Notes: a model not told the origin generated them from the sequence alone. A DNA stretch of 64,000 nucleotides from Micromonospora zingiberis (GCF_004331455.1 NZ_SJJR01000003.1:248001-312000), one strand, 5' to 3'; counted from the stretch's first letter, positions 38,277 to 47,308 are shown. Translations and numbers: made by a program.

Positions 38277-39107
38277 GTGACGACCGACCGTGGTTTTCCG
38301 GCGCCGCCCGCGCTGGTGGAGCATGCGCTCCGGTTCCAGGCCAGTGGCGACGCTCCGGCGGTGCCCCGGGTGGCGGCCACCGTGCTGCTGCTCCGCCCCG
38401 CCGACGGGGGCTTCGAGGTGTACCTGATCCGGCGGGTCGCCGCGATGGCCTTCGGCGGCATGTACGCCTTCCCCGGTGGCGGGGTCGACCCCTCGGACTC
38501 CACCACCCACGTCGACTGGGCGGGACCGGAGCCGGCGGGCTGGGGATCCCGGCTGGCCCTGGCACCGGCTGCCGCGCAGGCGGTCGTCTGTGCCGCCGCC
38601 CGCGAGGTCTTCGAGGAGGCCGGGGTGCTGCTCGCCGGCCCGGATGCCAGCCGGGTCGTCGGTGACGTCAGCGACGACGGCTGGGAGGCCGCCCGCGTCG
38701 AGCTGGAGCAGCGCCGTACCGGCTTCGCCGAACTGCTCGCCCGGCGAGGGCTCACCCTCCGGTCGGACCTGCTGTTGCCCTGGAGCCGCTGGGTGACCCC
38801 GGAGTTCGAGCCGCGCCGGTTCGACACGTACTTCTTCGTGGCCCTGCTGCCCGAGGGCCAGCGGACCCGGGACGTCTCCGGGGAGGCCGACCACACGCTC
38901 TGGATCAGGCCCGCCGACGCGTGCGACCGAGCCGGGGCCGGTGCGCTGACCATGCTCCCGCCCACCCTGGTCACCCTCGGCGAGGTGGCCGCCTGCGCGG
39001 ATCTCGCCGCGGTGGCGCAGGCGGCGGCGGCCCGGGACGCGATCACCCCGATCACCCCCCGGCTGGACCTGTCCGACCCGGACCGCCCCCGGTTCCACCT
39101 GCCCTGA
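38277..39107 (+). CDS. NUDIX hydrolase (long form, CoA-pyrophosphatase-like)
   Basis: 276 residues. It has AFPGGGVDPSD, then an insertion of about 35 residues, then AAREVFEEAGVLL, so the Nudix box is split as in the NUDT19/RNUD-like subgroup. The C-terminus contains RRFDTYFFVALLPEG. It probably hydrolyses a CoA-type or nucleotide diphosphate. The GTG at 38277 is used. Convergent with mshD, 7 bp apart. Confidence 0.88.
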   Translation: MTTDRGFPAPPALVEHALRFQASGDAPAVPRVAATVLLLRPADGGFEVYLIRRVAAMAFGGMYAFPGGGVDPSDSTTHVDWAGPEPAGWGSRLALAPAAAQAVVCAAAREVFEEAGVLLAGPDASRVVGDVSDDGWEAARVELEQRRTGFAELLARRGLTLRSDLLLPWSRWVTPEFEPRRFDTYFFVALLPEGQRTRDVSGEADHTLWIRPADACDRAGAGALTMLPPTLVTLGEVAACADLAAVAQAAAARDAITPITPRLDLSDPDRPRFHLP

Positions 39108-39114
39108 GCGGTCG

Positions 39115-40041
39115 TCAGTCGAGCTGGTAGTTCACGTGGGCGGACCAGCGGGCAAAGCCCAGCCGCTCGTAGAGCGCCACCGCCGAGGTGTTCGACTCGT
39201 CGACGTAGAGCATCACCCGGTCCAGCCCTCGCTGCTCACGCAGGTACGCCAGCCCCGCTGCGGTCAGCGCCTTGCCGAGCCCGCTGCCGTGCGCCGACGG
39301 ATCCACGCCCAGCACGTACACCTCACCGATGCGGGCCGAGCCGGGCCGCTCGTGCACCTTCGTCCAGTGGAAGCCGAGCAGCCGGTCGGTCGCCGACTCC
39401 ACCGCGAGCAGGAAGCCGGCCGGGTCGAACCACGGCTCGGCGAGGCGGACCCGCAGCTCCTCGGCGCCCCACCGGCCCTGCTCGGGATGCTCGGCGAAGG
39501 CCCGCGCGTTGAGCGCCAGCCAGGCATCGTCGTCAGCGCCGGGGCGGAACGCGCGCAGGACGACCCCGTCGGGCAGGCGCGGTTCGGTCAGCGGTGCGGT
39601 GAGCGGCCGGCGTAGTTGCCAGAGCACGCGGGCGCGGCGGAAGCCGAGGTCGACGCCGAGTGCCGCCGCCGAGGGGTGGTCGCCGTGTGCCCACGCCCGA
39701 AGGGGCCGGTCAGCGGTGGCGAGCACCTGCCGCGCCAGCGCCCGGCCGGTGCCCCGCCGCCGGTACGCCGGATGCACCACGAGTCCCACCCCGACGCCGG
39801 ACCCGGCGTCGGACGTGTCGAGGTGGGCGTACCCGGTCAGCGTCCCGTCGGCGGACCGGGCGATCAGGTGGATCGCCGGGGCCCGCTCGTCGCGGAGTCG
39901 AAGCAGGACCTGCTCGTCCAGCGGGTCCGCGCCGTCGGTGTCGCCGGCCGCTGCGGCGAGCGCGACGAGTTCGGCGATGTCCCCGGGATCGAGTCGGTCG
40001 AGCCGGTTCACCTGGTCGCTGGTGGGCTGGGTGCCGGTCAT
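39115..40041 (-). CDS. mshD: Mycothiol synthase
   Basis: 308 residues with two GNAT domains (HPAYRRRGTGRALARQVL; VDPSAHGSGLGKALT, ending YERLGFARWSAHVNYQLD), the standard MshD plan. It acetylates Cys-GlcN-Ins to finish mycothiol, the actinobacterial low-molecular-weight thiol. The ATG at 40041 is used. The neighbouring glnR and sulfur genes match the mycobacterial arrangement as I recall it. Confidence 0.94.
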   Translation of the reverse strand: MTGTQPTSDQVNRLDRLDPGDIAELVALAAAAGDTDGADPLDEQVLLRLRDERAPAIHLIARSADGTLTGYAHLDTSDAGSGVGVGLVVHPAYRRRGTGRALARQVLATADRPLRAWAHGDHPSAAALGVDLGFRRARVLWQLRRPLTAPLTEPRLPDGVVLRAFRPGADDDAWLALNARAFAEHPEQGRWGAEELRVRLAEPWFDPAGFLLAVESATDRLLGFHWTKVHERPGSARIGEVYVLGVDPSAHGSGLGKALTAAGLAYLREQRGLDRVMLYVDESNTSAVALYERLGFARWSAHVNYQLD

Positions 40042-40131
40042 GCCCGTGCTCCGCGGTGCCGGCTGCCGGGGTGCGTTCGCTCGCTCATCATCAGCACGGT
40101 ATCGGCAGCGGCAGGTGGGTGGGGAGATCCC

Positions 40132-41004
40132 TCACGTGCCCCGGTTCGGCAGCGCCTGGAGTTCGAACCGGCCGGCCAACTCGGGCAGGATCCGGTAGAG
40201 CGCGTTGACGGTGCCCTGCCGGTCGCCGCCGGCGTCGTGCAGCAGGACGATCGATCCGGGTCGTACCTCGGCGACCACCATCGAGGCGATCTGGGTCGCG
40301 CCGGGCATCTGCCAGTCCGCGGGGTCGAGGGTCCAGTGCAGGGGCGTCATCCCCAGGTCACGGGAGACGGAGATGACCGGGTACGTCCAGGCGCCGCCAG
40401 GCTGCCGGTACCAGACGATGGGCGCGTCGGGCACCGCGGCGCGGATCGCGGCGTTGGTACGCAGCAGGTCGTCCCGGATCCGTTCCGGTGACCGCGCGCC
40501 CAGGCCCACGTCATGGTCCCAGCTGTGGTTGCACAGCGTGTGGCCCTCGGCGACGATCTGCTGGACGAGCCAGGGGTAGGCCTGGGCGTTCTGGCCGACT
40601 ACGCAGAAGGTGGCCTTGACGTGGTACTCGCGCAGGATCGCGAGGACCTGCGGGGTGTAGTCCGGGTTCGGACCGTCGTCGAAGGTGAGTGCCACCTCCC
40701 CGGTGCCGGTGCTCAGCTGGGTGCCCATCGGACCGAAGTTCGGATCCGATCCGGGCCCGTCGGTGCGGTCCGGCGTGGGGGACGGACTCACCGACGGGCG
40801 GTCGGGGACGGCGTCGGCCCCGGACGGCGCGGATTGATCGGCGTACTCAGGATGGTCGGCGCCGGTGGCGGTGACCGCAGAATCCTTCTGCGACGGATCG
40901 GGCACCAGGTTGCGGCCAAGCAGGTACGCCGAGCCGAGTACCGCTGTCACGACGAGCGTGATGATGCCGATCGTTCGCCCCGTGCCCCCGTGGTAACCGC
41001 CCAC
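40132..41004 (-). CDS. Membrane-anchored polysaccharide deacetylase (NodB domain)
   Basis: 290 residues. It has an N-terminal TM anchor (about 10-30) and a Ser/Pro/Asp-rich linker (about 40-90). The NodB domain has TFDDGPNPD (motif 1, catalytic Asp pair), HSWDHD (motif 2, metal His), RQPGG (motif 3), and LLHDAGG near the end. An active, metal-dependent deacetylase of cell-wall or chitin-type sugars outside the membrane is expected. The GTG at 41004 follows GGGAGGGG. Confidence 0.92.
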   Translation of the reverse strand: MGGYHGGTGRTIGIITLVVTAVLGSAYLLGRNLVPDPSQKDSAVTATGADHPEYADQSAPSGADAVPDRPSVSPSPTPDRTDGPGSDPNFGPMGTQLSTGTGEVALTFDDGPNPDYTPQVLAILREYHVKATFCVVGQNAQAYPWLVQQIVAEGHTLCNHSWDHDVGLGARSPERIRDDLLRTNAAIRAAVPDAPIVWYRQPGGAWTYPVISVSRDLGMTPLHWTLDPADWQMPGATQIASMVVAEVRPGSIVLLHDAGGDRQGTVNALYRILPELAGRFELQALPNRGT

Positions 41005-41079
41005 CGCTACCCCTCCCGTTGGTCAACTCGGCAGTCACCATAAAACTGACGAGTTGCCCAAAACGGGCGTATGTGGGGA

Positions 41080-41820
41080 TTAGCCCTCGATGGTGAGAGG
41101 TCGCATTGCGAGAGCTGCCGGCTCGGTGGCGTCGCTCAGCGCGGCCCGCGAGGATGGGACGACGAACTTGTAGCCCACCTGCCGCACCGTGCCGATCATC
41201 GACTCGTACTCGGAGCCGAGCTTGGCCCGCAGCCGCCGGACGTGCACGTCCACGGTCCGGGTGCCGCCGAAGTAGTCGTATCCCCAGACCTCGCGCAGCA
41301 GCTGGTCCCGGGTGAAGACCCGGCCCGGGTGCTGGGCGAGGAACTTGAGCAGCTCGAACTCCTTGTAGGTCAGGTCGAGCGGGCGGCCCTTGAGCTTCGC
41401 CGCGTAGGTGTCCGGGTCGATCATCAGCTCGCCGGCCCGGATGGAACCACCGACCCCGGCCGTCGCGTTGCTGAGTCGGCCGACCGCGAGCCGCAGTCGG
41501 GCCTCCACCTCGGCCGGACCGGCGGAGGCGAGGATGACGTCGTCCACTCCCCAGTCGGCGTTCAACGCGATCAACCCGGCCTCGGTCACCACCGCCACCA
41601 GCGGTACGCCCAGCCCGGTGGCGTGCAGCATCCGGCAGGTGGCCCGTGCCTCGCTCAGCTCGGAGCGGGCGTCGACCAGGACGGCGTCCGGGCTCGGGCC
41701 GGCGACCAGCGTGCGGACGTCGCGGGGTGCGGTGCGCACCGAGTGTGGCAGCAGGTCCAGTGCCGGTAGCACTGCGGATGGTTCGCCTGCCCGTGCGGTC
41801 ACCAGCAGCAGGATCTCCAC
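41080..41820 (-). CDS. glnR: GlnR, global nitrogen-response regulator (OmpR-type)
   Basis: 246 residues. The receiver-like domain has Asp50 (VLVDAR) but no adjacent kinase, as usual for GlnR. The winged-helix domain is very close to actinobacterial GlnR ([40 protein letters not shown]). It controls glnA, amtB, nir and other nitrogen genes. The start is GTG 41820, because the GGAGG lies 5-6 nt upstream of it; a GTG 6 bp earlier overlaps that site. A GlnR-like box is in the divergent region. Confidence 0.94.
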   Translation of the reverse strand: MEILLLVTARAGEPSAVLPALDLLPHSVRTAPRDVRTLVAGPSPDAVLVDARSELSEARATCRMLHATGLGVPLVAVVTEAGLIALNADWGVDDVILASAGPAEVEARLRLAVGRLSNATAGVGGSIRAGELMIDPDTYAAKLKGRPLDLTYKEFELLKFLAQHPGRVFTRDQLLREVWGYDYFGGTRTVDVHVRRLRAKLGSEYESMIGTVRQVGYKFVVPSSRAALSDATEPAALAMRPLTIEG

Positions 41821-42015
41821 GATCACCTCCGTCCCGGCGGCCCCGTGCGGCCGCTCGCGACCAGCGGCACTCCGAACCGGTGTGGCGCTGGGAACATCCG
41901 TGGGTCCCGGCGTCGCTGACGGGCGGGTTTCGTCGTTGAGCGTAACCGATTGCCTGCGCCGGACCAGGACGTGATTTACCGTTTGCCCTATCTGCCCCTG
42001 ATCGCGGCCCAGGTT

Positions 42016-42031
42016 TTAACCTGACGGAAAC
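42016..42031. promoter_or_regulatory. Candidate GlnR half-site
   Basis: TTAAC-N6-GAAAC fits the gTnAC-N6-GAAAC a/b box pattern of GlnR sites. It lies between glnR and the divergent membrane-protein gene. The second half of a full site is degenerate, so this is a weak candidate. Confidence 0.4.
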
Positions 42032-42073
42032 TGTGACACCCGCGATTTGCGGTCGGTCTGGCACGATCGGTGG

Positions 42074-43108
42074 GTGTTTCCCTCCAGCTCATCCGAGACC
42101 AGCCGCGACCGGTGGGCCGACGAACCGCCTGCGGCGGGTGGTGCGGCACCGTCGGCCGGTCCCGCCGTGGAGAACGACGAACGGTCCCGCTCCGGCGGCC
42201 CGCGACGCCTGCGTCGCGGCGGCTCGCCACGACGCCCCGACGAAGCCCTCGACGGTGACGACGAGGAGGAGACCGAGCCACCGGTCGAGGTACGCCGGCA
42301 ACTCTCGCTCGCCATCGCCGGATTCGCCGCGTTGCTCGGCCTCGGCCTGGTGCTCGGAGCGCATACCTCCGGGCCCGACCACCGGCTGCCCTTCACCGTC
42401 GTGGTGCTCACCGTGCAGGTGCTGTTCGTACTGGCCTGGACGATGGTCACTCGGCCACCGGCCCTGGCGGTGGTGCTCGGCGTCGGCGCAGTGACCGCGC
42501 TGGTGGCCGACGTGGTGGCCATCCGCAGCGCCGAGGCGCGGCTCGGGCCGCTGCTCTACGTCGCGATCGGCGGGGTGCTCGTCGCGATCCTCGGTCAACT
42601 GGTCCGCCGGGTGGACCGGGTCCGGGTGACCGACTCGCTGCGCACCACCGCCACCATCGTGTTCGGGGTGGTCGCCTTCGCCACCCTCATCGTGCTCAGC
42701 CGGATCCCCGCCGGCACCCAGGCCATCGCCGTCTGTCTCACCGCCGGTGCGGTCGCCATCGCGGTGGCCCGAGCGACCGACGCCGTGGCCGCCTGGCCGC
42801 GACTCGCACCGCAGGTGCCCCGGGGCGCAGCGGGTGTGGTCGGCGGCGCGATGGTCGGTACCTTGGTCGGCGCGGTGCTCGGCAGCTACCTGGTCACCCC
42901 GTTCACGCCGACCCGGGCCGCGATCATCGGTCTGGCCGCGGCGGTCGTCGCCGTGCTGGCCGACCTCGCCGTCAGCTACGCCGAAGCCGGCCGGCTGATG
43001 GCCGGCGAACTGCCCACCGTGTGGGCGGCCCGGCACGTACAGGGGCCGCTGGGCGGGTTCGCGTTGGCGGCGCCGGCCGCGTACCTGATGTGCCGGCTGT
43101 TGCTGTGA
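42074..43108 (+). CDS. Hypothetical multi-pass membrane protein
   Basis: 344 residues. An N-terminal cytoplasmic segment of about 70 residues, with a basic then acidic stretch (DDEEETEPP), precedes about eight TM helices. It ends at the membrane (AAYLMCRLLL). No enzyme motif is seen. The GTG at 42074 is a choice among several in-frame starts without a clear Shine-Dalgarno. It is divergent from glnR, so nitrogen control is possible but unproven. Confidence 0.75.
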   Translation: MFPSSSSETSRDRWADEPPAAGGAAPSAGPAVENDERSRSGGPRRLRRGGSPRRPDEALDGDDEEETEPPVEVRRQLSLAIAGFAALLGLGLVLGAHTSGPDHRLPFTVVVLTVQVLFVLAWTMVTRPPALAVVLGVGAVTALVADVVAIRSAEARLGPLLYVAIGGVLVAILGQLVRRVDRVRVTDSLRTTATIVFGVVAFATLIVLSRIPAGTQAIAVCLTAGAVAIAVARATDAVAAWPRLAPQVPRGAAGVVGGAMVGTLVGAVLGSYLVTPFTPTRAAIIGLAAAVVAVLADLAVSYAEAGRLMAGELPTVWAARHVQGPLGGFALAAPAAYLMCRLLL

Positions 43109-43197
43109 CCGGCCGCCCGCCGGGTGGTGATTGAGGAATTCGGACTCCGGGTAACACCGGTGCGCCGGAATCGGCGTACGACAAGACAGGAGACGGC

Positions 43198-43983
43198 GTG
43201 GACCACGAGCAGACGTACGGACGGCGACCGCGGCGACGGGGCCGCAAGATACTGATCGGGTTCGTCGTCCTGCTGCTCGTCCTCGCCGGGCTACTCGTGG
43301 TCGCCGACCGGGTGGCGGCCAACGTGGCCGAGCGCACCATCGCCGACGAGGTGAGCCAGCAGGTGGCCCGGCAGAACGCGCAGTCCTCGCCGCCCGAGGT
43401 CGAGGTCGGCGGCTTCCCGTTCCTCACCCAGGTCCTCGACGGTCGATACGAGCGCATCACCATCCGGATGCGCAACGTGCAGGGGGCGGTGCAGGGCGAC
43501 TCGGTCTCCCTGCCCAGCCTCGACGTGGATGCCCGCAACGTGCGCGCCTCGCTGGACACCCTGCGTACCGGCCAGGGCGACGTGGTGGCCGAGACGGTCA
43601 ACGGCACCGCCACCATCAGCTACCAGAGCCTGGCCGCCCTGCTCGACCGGGAAGGGCTGTCCCTCGGCGAGCGGGACGGGCAACTCGCCGTCACCGCGCC
43701 GGTGGACATCCTCGGCCAGCAGCTCACCGTCACCGGCCTGGCCGAGATCGTGGTCAGCGACCAGGGCCAGATCTCGCTGCGCTTCGAGGACCTGAACGCC
43801 GAAGGAATGCCCAACGTCCCGCTGGCCCGTACCCTGCTGAACAACTTCGCCCGCAGCATCTCGGTCGACGTACCGCTGCCGGAGTTGCCGTTCCAGCTCA
43901 CCGTTCGGGAGGTCCGCCCGCAGCCCGAAGGGTTGACGGTGACCGCCGACGCGCGGGACGTACCGATCAACTCGGTTGGCTGA
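43198..43983 (+). CDS. DUF2993 (LmeA-like) envelope protein
   Basis: 261 residues. It has a basic N-terminus, one TM/signal anchor (about 18-36), then a DUF2993 domain (VEVGGFPFLTQVLDGRYERI). LmeA of mycobacteria, a member of this family, binds phospholipid and supports lipomannan elongation, and as I recall sits in the same place near glnR. The GTG follows CAGGAGACGGC. It is likely a lipid-handling protein on the outer face of the membrane. Confidence 0.85.
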   Translation: MDHEQTYGRRPRRRGRKILIGFVVLLLVLAGLLVVADRVAANVAERTIADEVSQQVARQNAQSSPPEVEVGGFPFLTQVLDGRYERITIRMRNVQGAVQGDSVSLPSLDVDARNVRASLDTLRTGQGDVVAETVNGTATISYQSLAALLDREGLSLGERDGQLAVTAPVDILGQQLTVTGLAEIVVSDQGQISLRFEDLNAEGMPNVPLARTLLNNFARSISVDVPLPELPFQLTVREVRPQPEGLTVTADARDVPINSVG

Positions 43984-44041
43984 CCTCGGGGCCGGCGTCT
44001 CGGATGCTGGTCGGCCCGGTGGAGAAAACTGGGATCGCTGG

Positions 44042-44047
44042 TAGGCT
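44042..44047 (+). promoter_or_regulatory. Candidate -10 for a leaderless leader-peptide transcript
   Basis: TAGGCT lies 8 nt before the ATG of the leader peptide, so transcription could start at or next to the start codon. No clear -35. Confidence 0.4.
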
Positions 44048-44055
44048 CCCTGCTC

Positions 44056-44133
44056 ATGGGGACGCTCCTCACCAAACGGCGCGCGGTCGACCTGTGCCGC
44101 GTGGCCACCTGCCTGTGTCGCCCCGTCATCTGA
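44056..44133 (+). CDS. Cysteine-responsive leader peptide (Ms5788A-like)
   Basis: 25 residues: MGTLLTKRRAVDL then CRVATCLCRPVI. The KRRAVDLxRV core and clustered C-terminal cysteines match the actinobacterial cysteine-metabolism leader peptides. It lies 211 bp before the sulfurtransferase gene. Ribosome behaviour at the three Cys codons (14, 19, 21) would sense charged tRNA-Cys and control the downstream operon by attenuation. The assignment rests on sequence pattern and context; the mechanism is from known cases. Confidence 0.85.
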   Translation: MGTLLTKRRAVDLCRVATCLCRPVI

Positions 44134-44344
44134 CGGCGGGGCTGCCTCCGGCCGCTTGACGGCCATCGGCACTCGGGGTTCGCGTACCTACATCCCGGTG
44201 CACCCACCGGACGCCCGGCAGCGGCGCCGTCGCACAAACCCGTGATCCGTTCCTAGCTATGGGTCCCGCGCGTGGTGCGACAGCTCAACACCCAACCACC
44301 TCCGCGCGCTGGCTCACCATCCATCCTCACCAGGGAGTGATCTG

Positions 44345-45193
44345 ATGAGTCGCGACACCGCACTCGTCTCGGCCGACTGGGCCGAGAAGAACCTCGACGC
44401 CCCGGGCGTCGTCTTCGTCGAGGTCGACGAGGACACCTCGGCCTACGACGCCGGCCACATCGCCGGTGCCATCAAGCTCGACTGGAAGACCGACCTCCAG
44501 GACCCGATCCGTCGGGACTTCGTCAACAAGGCCCAGTTCGAGGCGCTGCTCTCCGAGCGGGGCATCAGCAACGACGACACCGTCATCCTCTACGGCGGCA
44601 ACAACAACTGGTTCGCCGCGTACGCGTACTGGTACTTCAAGCTCTACGGCCACGGCGACGTCAAGCTGCTCGACGGTGGCCGCAAGAAGTGGGAGCTGGA
44701 CGCCCGGCCGCTGGTCAAGGACGCGGTGACCCGCCCGGCCACCCAGTACGTCGCGAGCGAGCCGGACACCAGCATACGGGCCTTCCGGGACGAGGTCGTC
44801 GACGCGATCGGCACCAAGAACCTGGTCGACGTACGCAGCCCCGACGAGTACGCCGGCCGGCTGCTCGCCCCCGCCCACCTGCCGCAGGAGCAGGCGCAGC
44901 GCGGTGGCCACATCCCGACCGCGATCAGCGTGCCGTGGTCCAAGGCGGCGAACGAGGACGGCACCTTCAAGTCCGACGACGAGCTGCGCAAGATCTACGG
45001 CGAGGCCGGGCTGGACGACGGCAAGGAGACCATCGCCTACTGCCGGATCGGCGAGCGTTCCTCGCACACCTGGTTCGTGCTCCAGGAGCTGCTGGGCCAC
45101 GCCAACGTGAAGAACTACGACGGATCCTGGACCGAGTACGGCTCGCTGGTCGGCGTGCCGGTGGCGCTCGGCGATGAGCCGGGGGAGGCCTGA
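44345..45193 (+). CDS. Sulfurtransferase (thiosulfate sulfurtransferase, CysA2/SseA type)
   Basis: 282 residues, two rhodanese domains. The active Cys233 is in AYCRIGERSSHTWFVL, like mycobacterial CysA2. It transfers sulfane sulfur to thiol acceptors. The ATG at 44345 follows GGGAGTGA. The sseC-like gene starts 1 bp after its stop. Controlled by the upstream cysteine leader peptide. Confidence 0.93.
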   Translation: MSRDTALVSADWAEKNLDAPGVVFVEVDEDTSAYDAGHIAGAIKLDWKTDLQDPIRRDFVNKAQFEALLSERGISNDDTVILYGGNNNWFAAYAYWYFKLYGHGDVKLLDGGRKKWELDARPLVKDAVTRPATQYVASEPDTSIRAFRDEVVDAIGTKNLVDVRSPDEYAGRLLAPAHLPQEQAQRGGHIPTAISVPWSKAANEDGTFKSDDELRKIYGEAGLDDGKETIAYCRIGERSSHTWFVLQELLGHANVKNYDGSWTEYGSLVGVPVALGDEPGEA

Positions 45194-45194
45194 G

Positions 45195-45518
45195 ATGACC
45201 GCACCCACCGCCGCCGGTTGCGCCGCCCCGGACCAGGCCGCGCCGCTGCCCGCCAGCATCGACCTGGAGAAGGAAACCGTCATCACCGGTGTCGTCCACG
45301 CCGCGCAGGGCGAGGTGGTACCGGGCGCGTACGTCCGCCTGCTCGACTCGACCGGTGAGTTCACCGCCGAGGTGGTGACCTCGCCGGCCGGTCAGTTCCG
45401 GTTCTTCGCCGCCCCGGGCAACTGGACGCTGCGGGCGCTGTCCCGCCACGGCAACGGTGACGTCGCCGTGACGGCCGGCCGGGGCATCACCGAGGTGACC
45501 CTCACGGTCGCCGACTGA
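45195..45518 (+). CDS. sseC: DUF1416 protein, SseC-like
   Basis: 107 residues. It has a beta-sandwich-like DUF1416 domain (ITGVVHAAQGEVVPGAYVRLL; SPAGQFRFFAAPGNWTLR), as in SseC, always found next to CysA-type sulfurtransferase. The ATG at 45195 is 1 bp after the stop of that gene. It is thought to serve sulfur metabolism; the reaction is unknown. A 19-bp perfect hairpin ends the operon. Confidence 0.92.
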   Translation: MTAPTAAGCAAPDQAAPLPASIDLEKETVITGVVHAAQGEVVPGAYVRLLDSTGEFTAEVVTSPAGQFRFFAAPGNWTLRALSRHGNGDVAVTAGRGITEVTLTVAD

Positions 45519-45534
45519 CCCACGCTCTGATGGC

Positions 45535-45579
45535 CTCGTGGCCCGGATCCCCCGTTCCGTGGGGGATCCGGGCCACGAG
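45535..45579 (+). terminator. 19-bp perfect hairpin ending the sulfur operon
   Basis: The arms at 45535-45553 and 45561-45579 are exactly complementary, with a 7-nt loop GTTCCGT. No T-run, as is common for high-GC actinobacterial terminators. Confidence 0.8.
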
Positions 45580-45778
45580 CCGTCTCAGGACCCGGGCCGC
45601 TTCCACCGGGCTTGCGTCCACCGGCTGCGAGGCCGCCTTGGGTGCGGTTGTTGTCGTCAGGGCAGCGAGAAACGCACCCAAAGGGTGCTGGTTCGACTGG
45701 TGGCCTGCCCGGCGCGATGGTTACTGGGGCAGCGGGCGGAGCGGGTGGCGGGCTGTTCCCGCCACCCTGGGCGGGGAA

Positions 45779-45826
45779 GATCTTGGTACGAATCTGCCCC
45801 TTGAGGGGCGCACTCGTACCAAGATC
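45779..45826. repeat. Dispersed palindrome, GATCTTGG family, copy 3
   Basis: The arms at 45779-45800 and 45805-45826 pair at 19 of 22 positions with a 4-nt loop. The outer GATCTTGGTACGA is identical to copy 1. Confidence 0.85.
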
Positions 45827-45954
45827 TCGGATGCCTTGGCGTGGCAGCGAGCCTGCCAGATGGTTGCCTGGGGTCAGTGACGGGCCCCTGGGCATGTGCC
45901 CGGCCGCTCGACCTCCCGCTGCGTCACCACTACCAATTGCCGGCCGCTCTTAGA

Positions 45955-46095
45955 TCAGCTGAGCTTGCGGCGGGTCTTGGCACCCCAGTTGGCGACGGTC
46001 ACCAGCAGGGCGCCGAGCCCCAGCAGGATGCTGCCGACCAGGCCGACGGCGGCGGTCGAGGCGCCGGTCAGCGGGAGGTCCTGGTTTGCGGACAT
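45955..46095 (-). CDS. LPLTG-motif mini-protein (sorting-signal-like)
   Basis: 46 residues. MSANQD is followed at once by LPLTG (residues 7-11), a 22-residue hydrophobic helix and a basic tail (KTRRKLS). That is the complete layout of a sortase cell-wall sorting signal, but there is almost no cargo and no N-terminal signal peptide. A very strong Shine-Dalgarno (GGGAGGTGAAAAC) precedes the ATG, only 13 bp after the glycosyltransferase stop, so it is really expressed and probably in the same operon. No sortase is in the window. It could instead act as a plain small membrane protein. Confidence 0.8.
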   Translation of the reverse strand: MSANQDLPLTGASTAAVGLVGSILLGLGALLVTVANWGAKTRRKLS

Positions 46096-46108
46096 GTTTT
46101 CACCTCCC

Positions 46109-47308
46109 TCACCCCTTCGCGCCGACGGCGATGCGGGCGGGGGAGTCCCAGACGCACCGGTCGACCGTGGGCTGGCGGACCGCCTTCACCAGGGCGTGCA
46201 CGAGAATCACCCGGTACAGCAGGTCAGCGACGATGATCACGGGTAGGAAGAGTGGGAGCTGCGGGTGGCGTAGCCGCCAGGCGGCGATGCCCACCCAGAC
46301 GCCCTGACCGGCCAGCATGAGCAGCAGCCCGACGAGCAGGCCGGGACCGGCGGTGGCGAGCAGCCAGAGGGTCAACGGGCCGCCCGCCACGTACAGCACC
46401 CAGTGCAGCATCAGCAGGCCGTACGCGTAGTCGAAGCGGCTGACCTGTCGGCCGACGCGGTGGCCGATGATGCCCTGGAAGGTGCCCCACATCCAGCGCA
46501 GGTTCTGCCGGTACCAGTCGGGCAGCGTGGTCGGGTCCTGTAGGTGTGCCAGCGCGCGGGGCGCGTAGACGACCCGCCCGAGGTTGCGCCGGTGGGTTTC
46601 CAGCACCCAGTAGGTGTCGTCCACGATGTAGGGCGGCTGCTGGGGCAGCACGATGTCCAGCAGTTCCGTGCGGTAGACGGAGTTCGAGCCGGAGATGCAG
46701 TTCATCACGTTGAAGTGGCTCTGGATCCGGCGGATCACCGCCTGGTACATCCAGTAGCTGTACGCCCGCTTGGCCAGCCACGGGTTCCAGCGCCGTTCGG
46801 GTGGCCACCAGGTGACGTTGTGGCCCACCACGATGCCGACCTCGTCGGTCAGCTTGGCCAGGGCGGCGGTGACGAAATCCGGCGCGACCACCACGTCGTC
46901 GTCGAGGATGGCCACCGCGCGGTAGTACCTGCCGAGTTCGAAGCCTTCGTACGCGGCGTGCAGGGCGGCCGGCTTGCCGACGTTGCGGGACAGCGGCAGT
47001 ACCCGGGCGCCGGCCGACGCGGCGAGGTGGACCGTGTCATCGGTGCTGGCGTCGGAGACCAGGTACACGTGGCTGCCGGTGGCCCGGGCGGCGCGTACCG
47101 TCTCGGCGATGGTCGCGGCGCCGTTGCGGCAGGCGATCAGGATGGCCACCTGGTCCGGGCGTACCGGCCCGTAGCGCGGGGGTCGGACCGCGTGGCGGGG
47201 GCGGTGGGTCGCTTCGGGGCGGAGGAAGCCGTATCCGAAGGACCCGACGACGAGGAGCAGTACGACACCACTCACGGTAATCGATGCGGTCAGAAATGCT
47301 TCCGGCAT
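46109..47308 (-). CDS. Membrane glycosyltransferase family 2 (hyaluronan-synthase-like)
   Basis: 399 residues. It has TM1 (about 7-28) and a GT2 domain with DASTDDT, the metal-binding ILDDDVVVAPDF, GSNSVYR, DDTYW and the RQNLRWMWG motif typical of processive synthases, followed by three or four C-terminal TM helices. It would make or extend a surface polysaccharide from an NDP-sugar. The ATG at 47308 gives the TM1 start. The tiny LPLTG gene follows in the same direction. Confidence 0.9.
   Translation of the reverse strand: MPEAFLTASITVSGVVLLLVVGSFGYGFLRPEATHRPRHAVRPPRYGPVRPDQVAILIACRNGAATIAETVRAARATGSHVYLVSDASTDDTVHLAASAGARVLPLSRNVGKPAALHAAYEGFELGRYYRAVAILDDDVVVAPDFVTAALAKLTDEVGIVVGHNVTWWPPERRWNPWLAKRAYSYWMYQAVIRRIQSHFNVMNCISGSNSVYRTELLDIVLPQQPPYIVDDTYWVLETHRRNLGRVVYAPRALAHLQDPTTLPDWYRQNLRWMWGTFQGIIGHRVGRQVSRFDYAYGLLMLHWVLYVAGGPLTLWLLATAGPGLLVGLLLMLAGQGVWVGIAAWRLRHPQLPLFLPVIIVADLLYRVILVHALVKAVRQPTVDRCVWDSPARIAVGAKG

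Larger units (their letters stand above)
45519..45954. other. Gene-free stretch with three palindromes
   Basis: 436 bp between the sulfur operon and the LPLTG gene. It holds the operon terminator (45535-45579), a 9-bp inverted pair TTGGGTGCG/CGCACCCAA (45638-45646 and 45673-45681), and a GATCTTGG palindrome (45779-45826). No gene is convincing. Confidence 0.65.
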
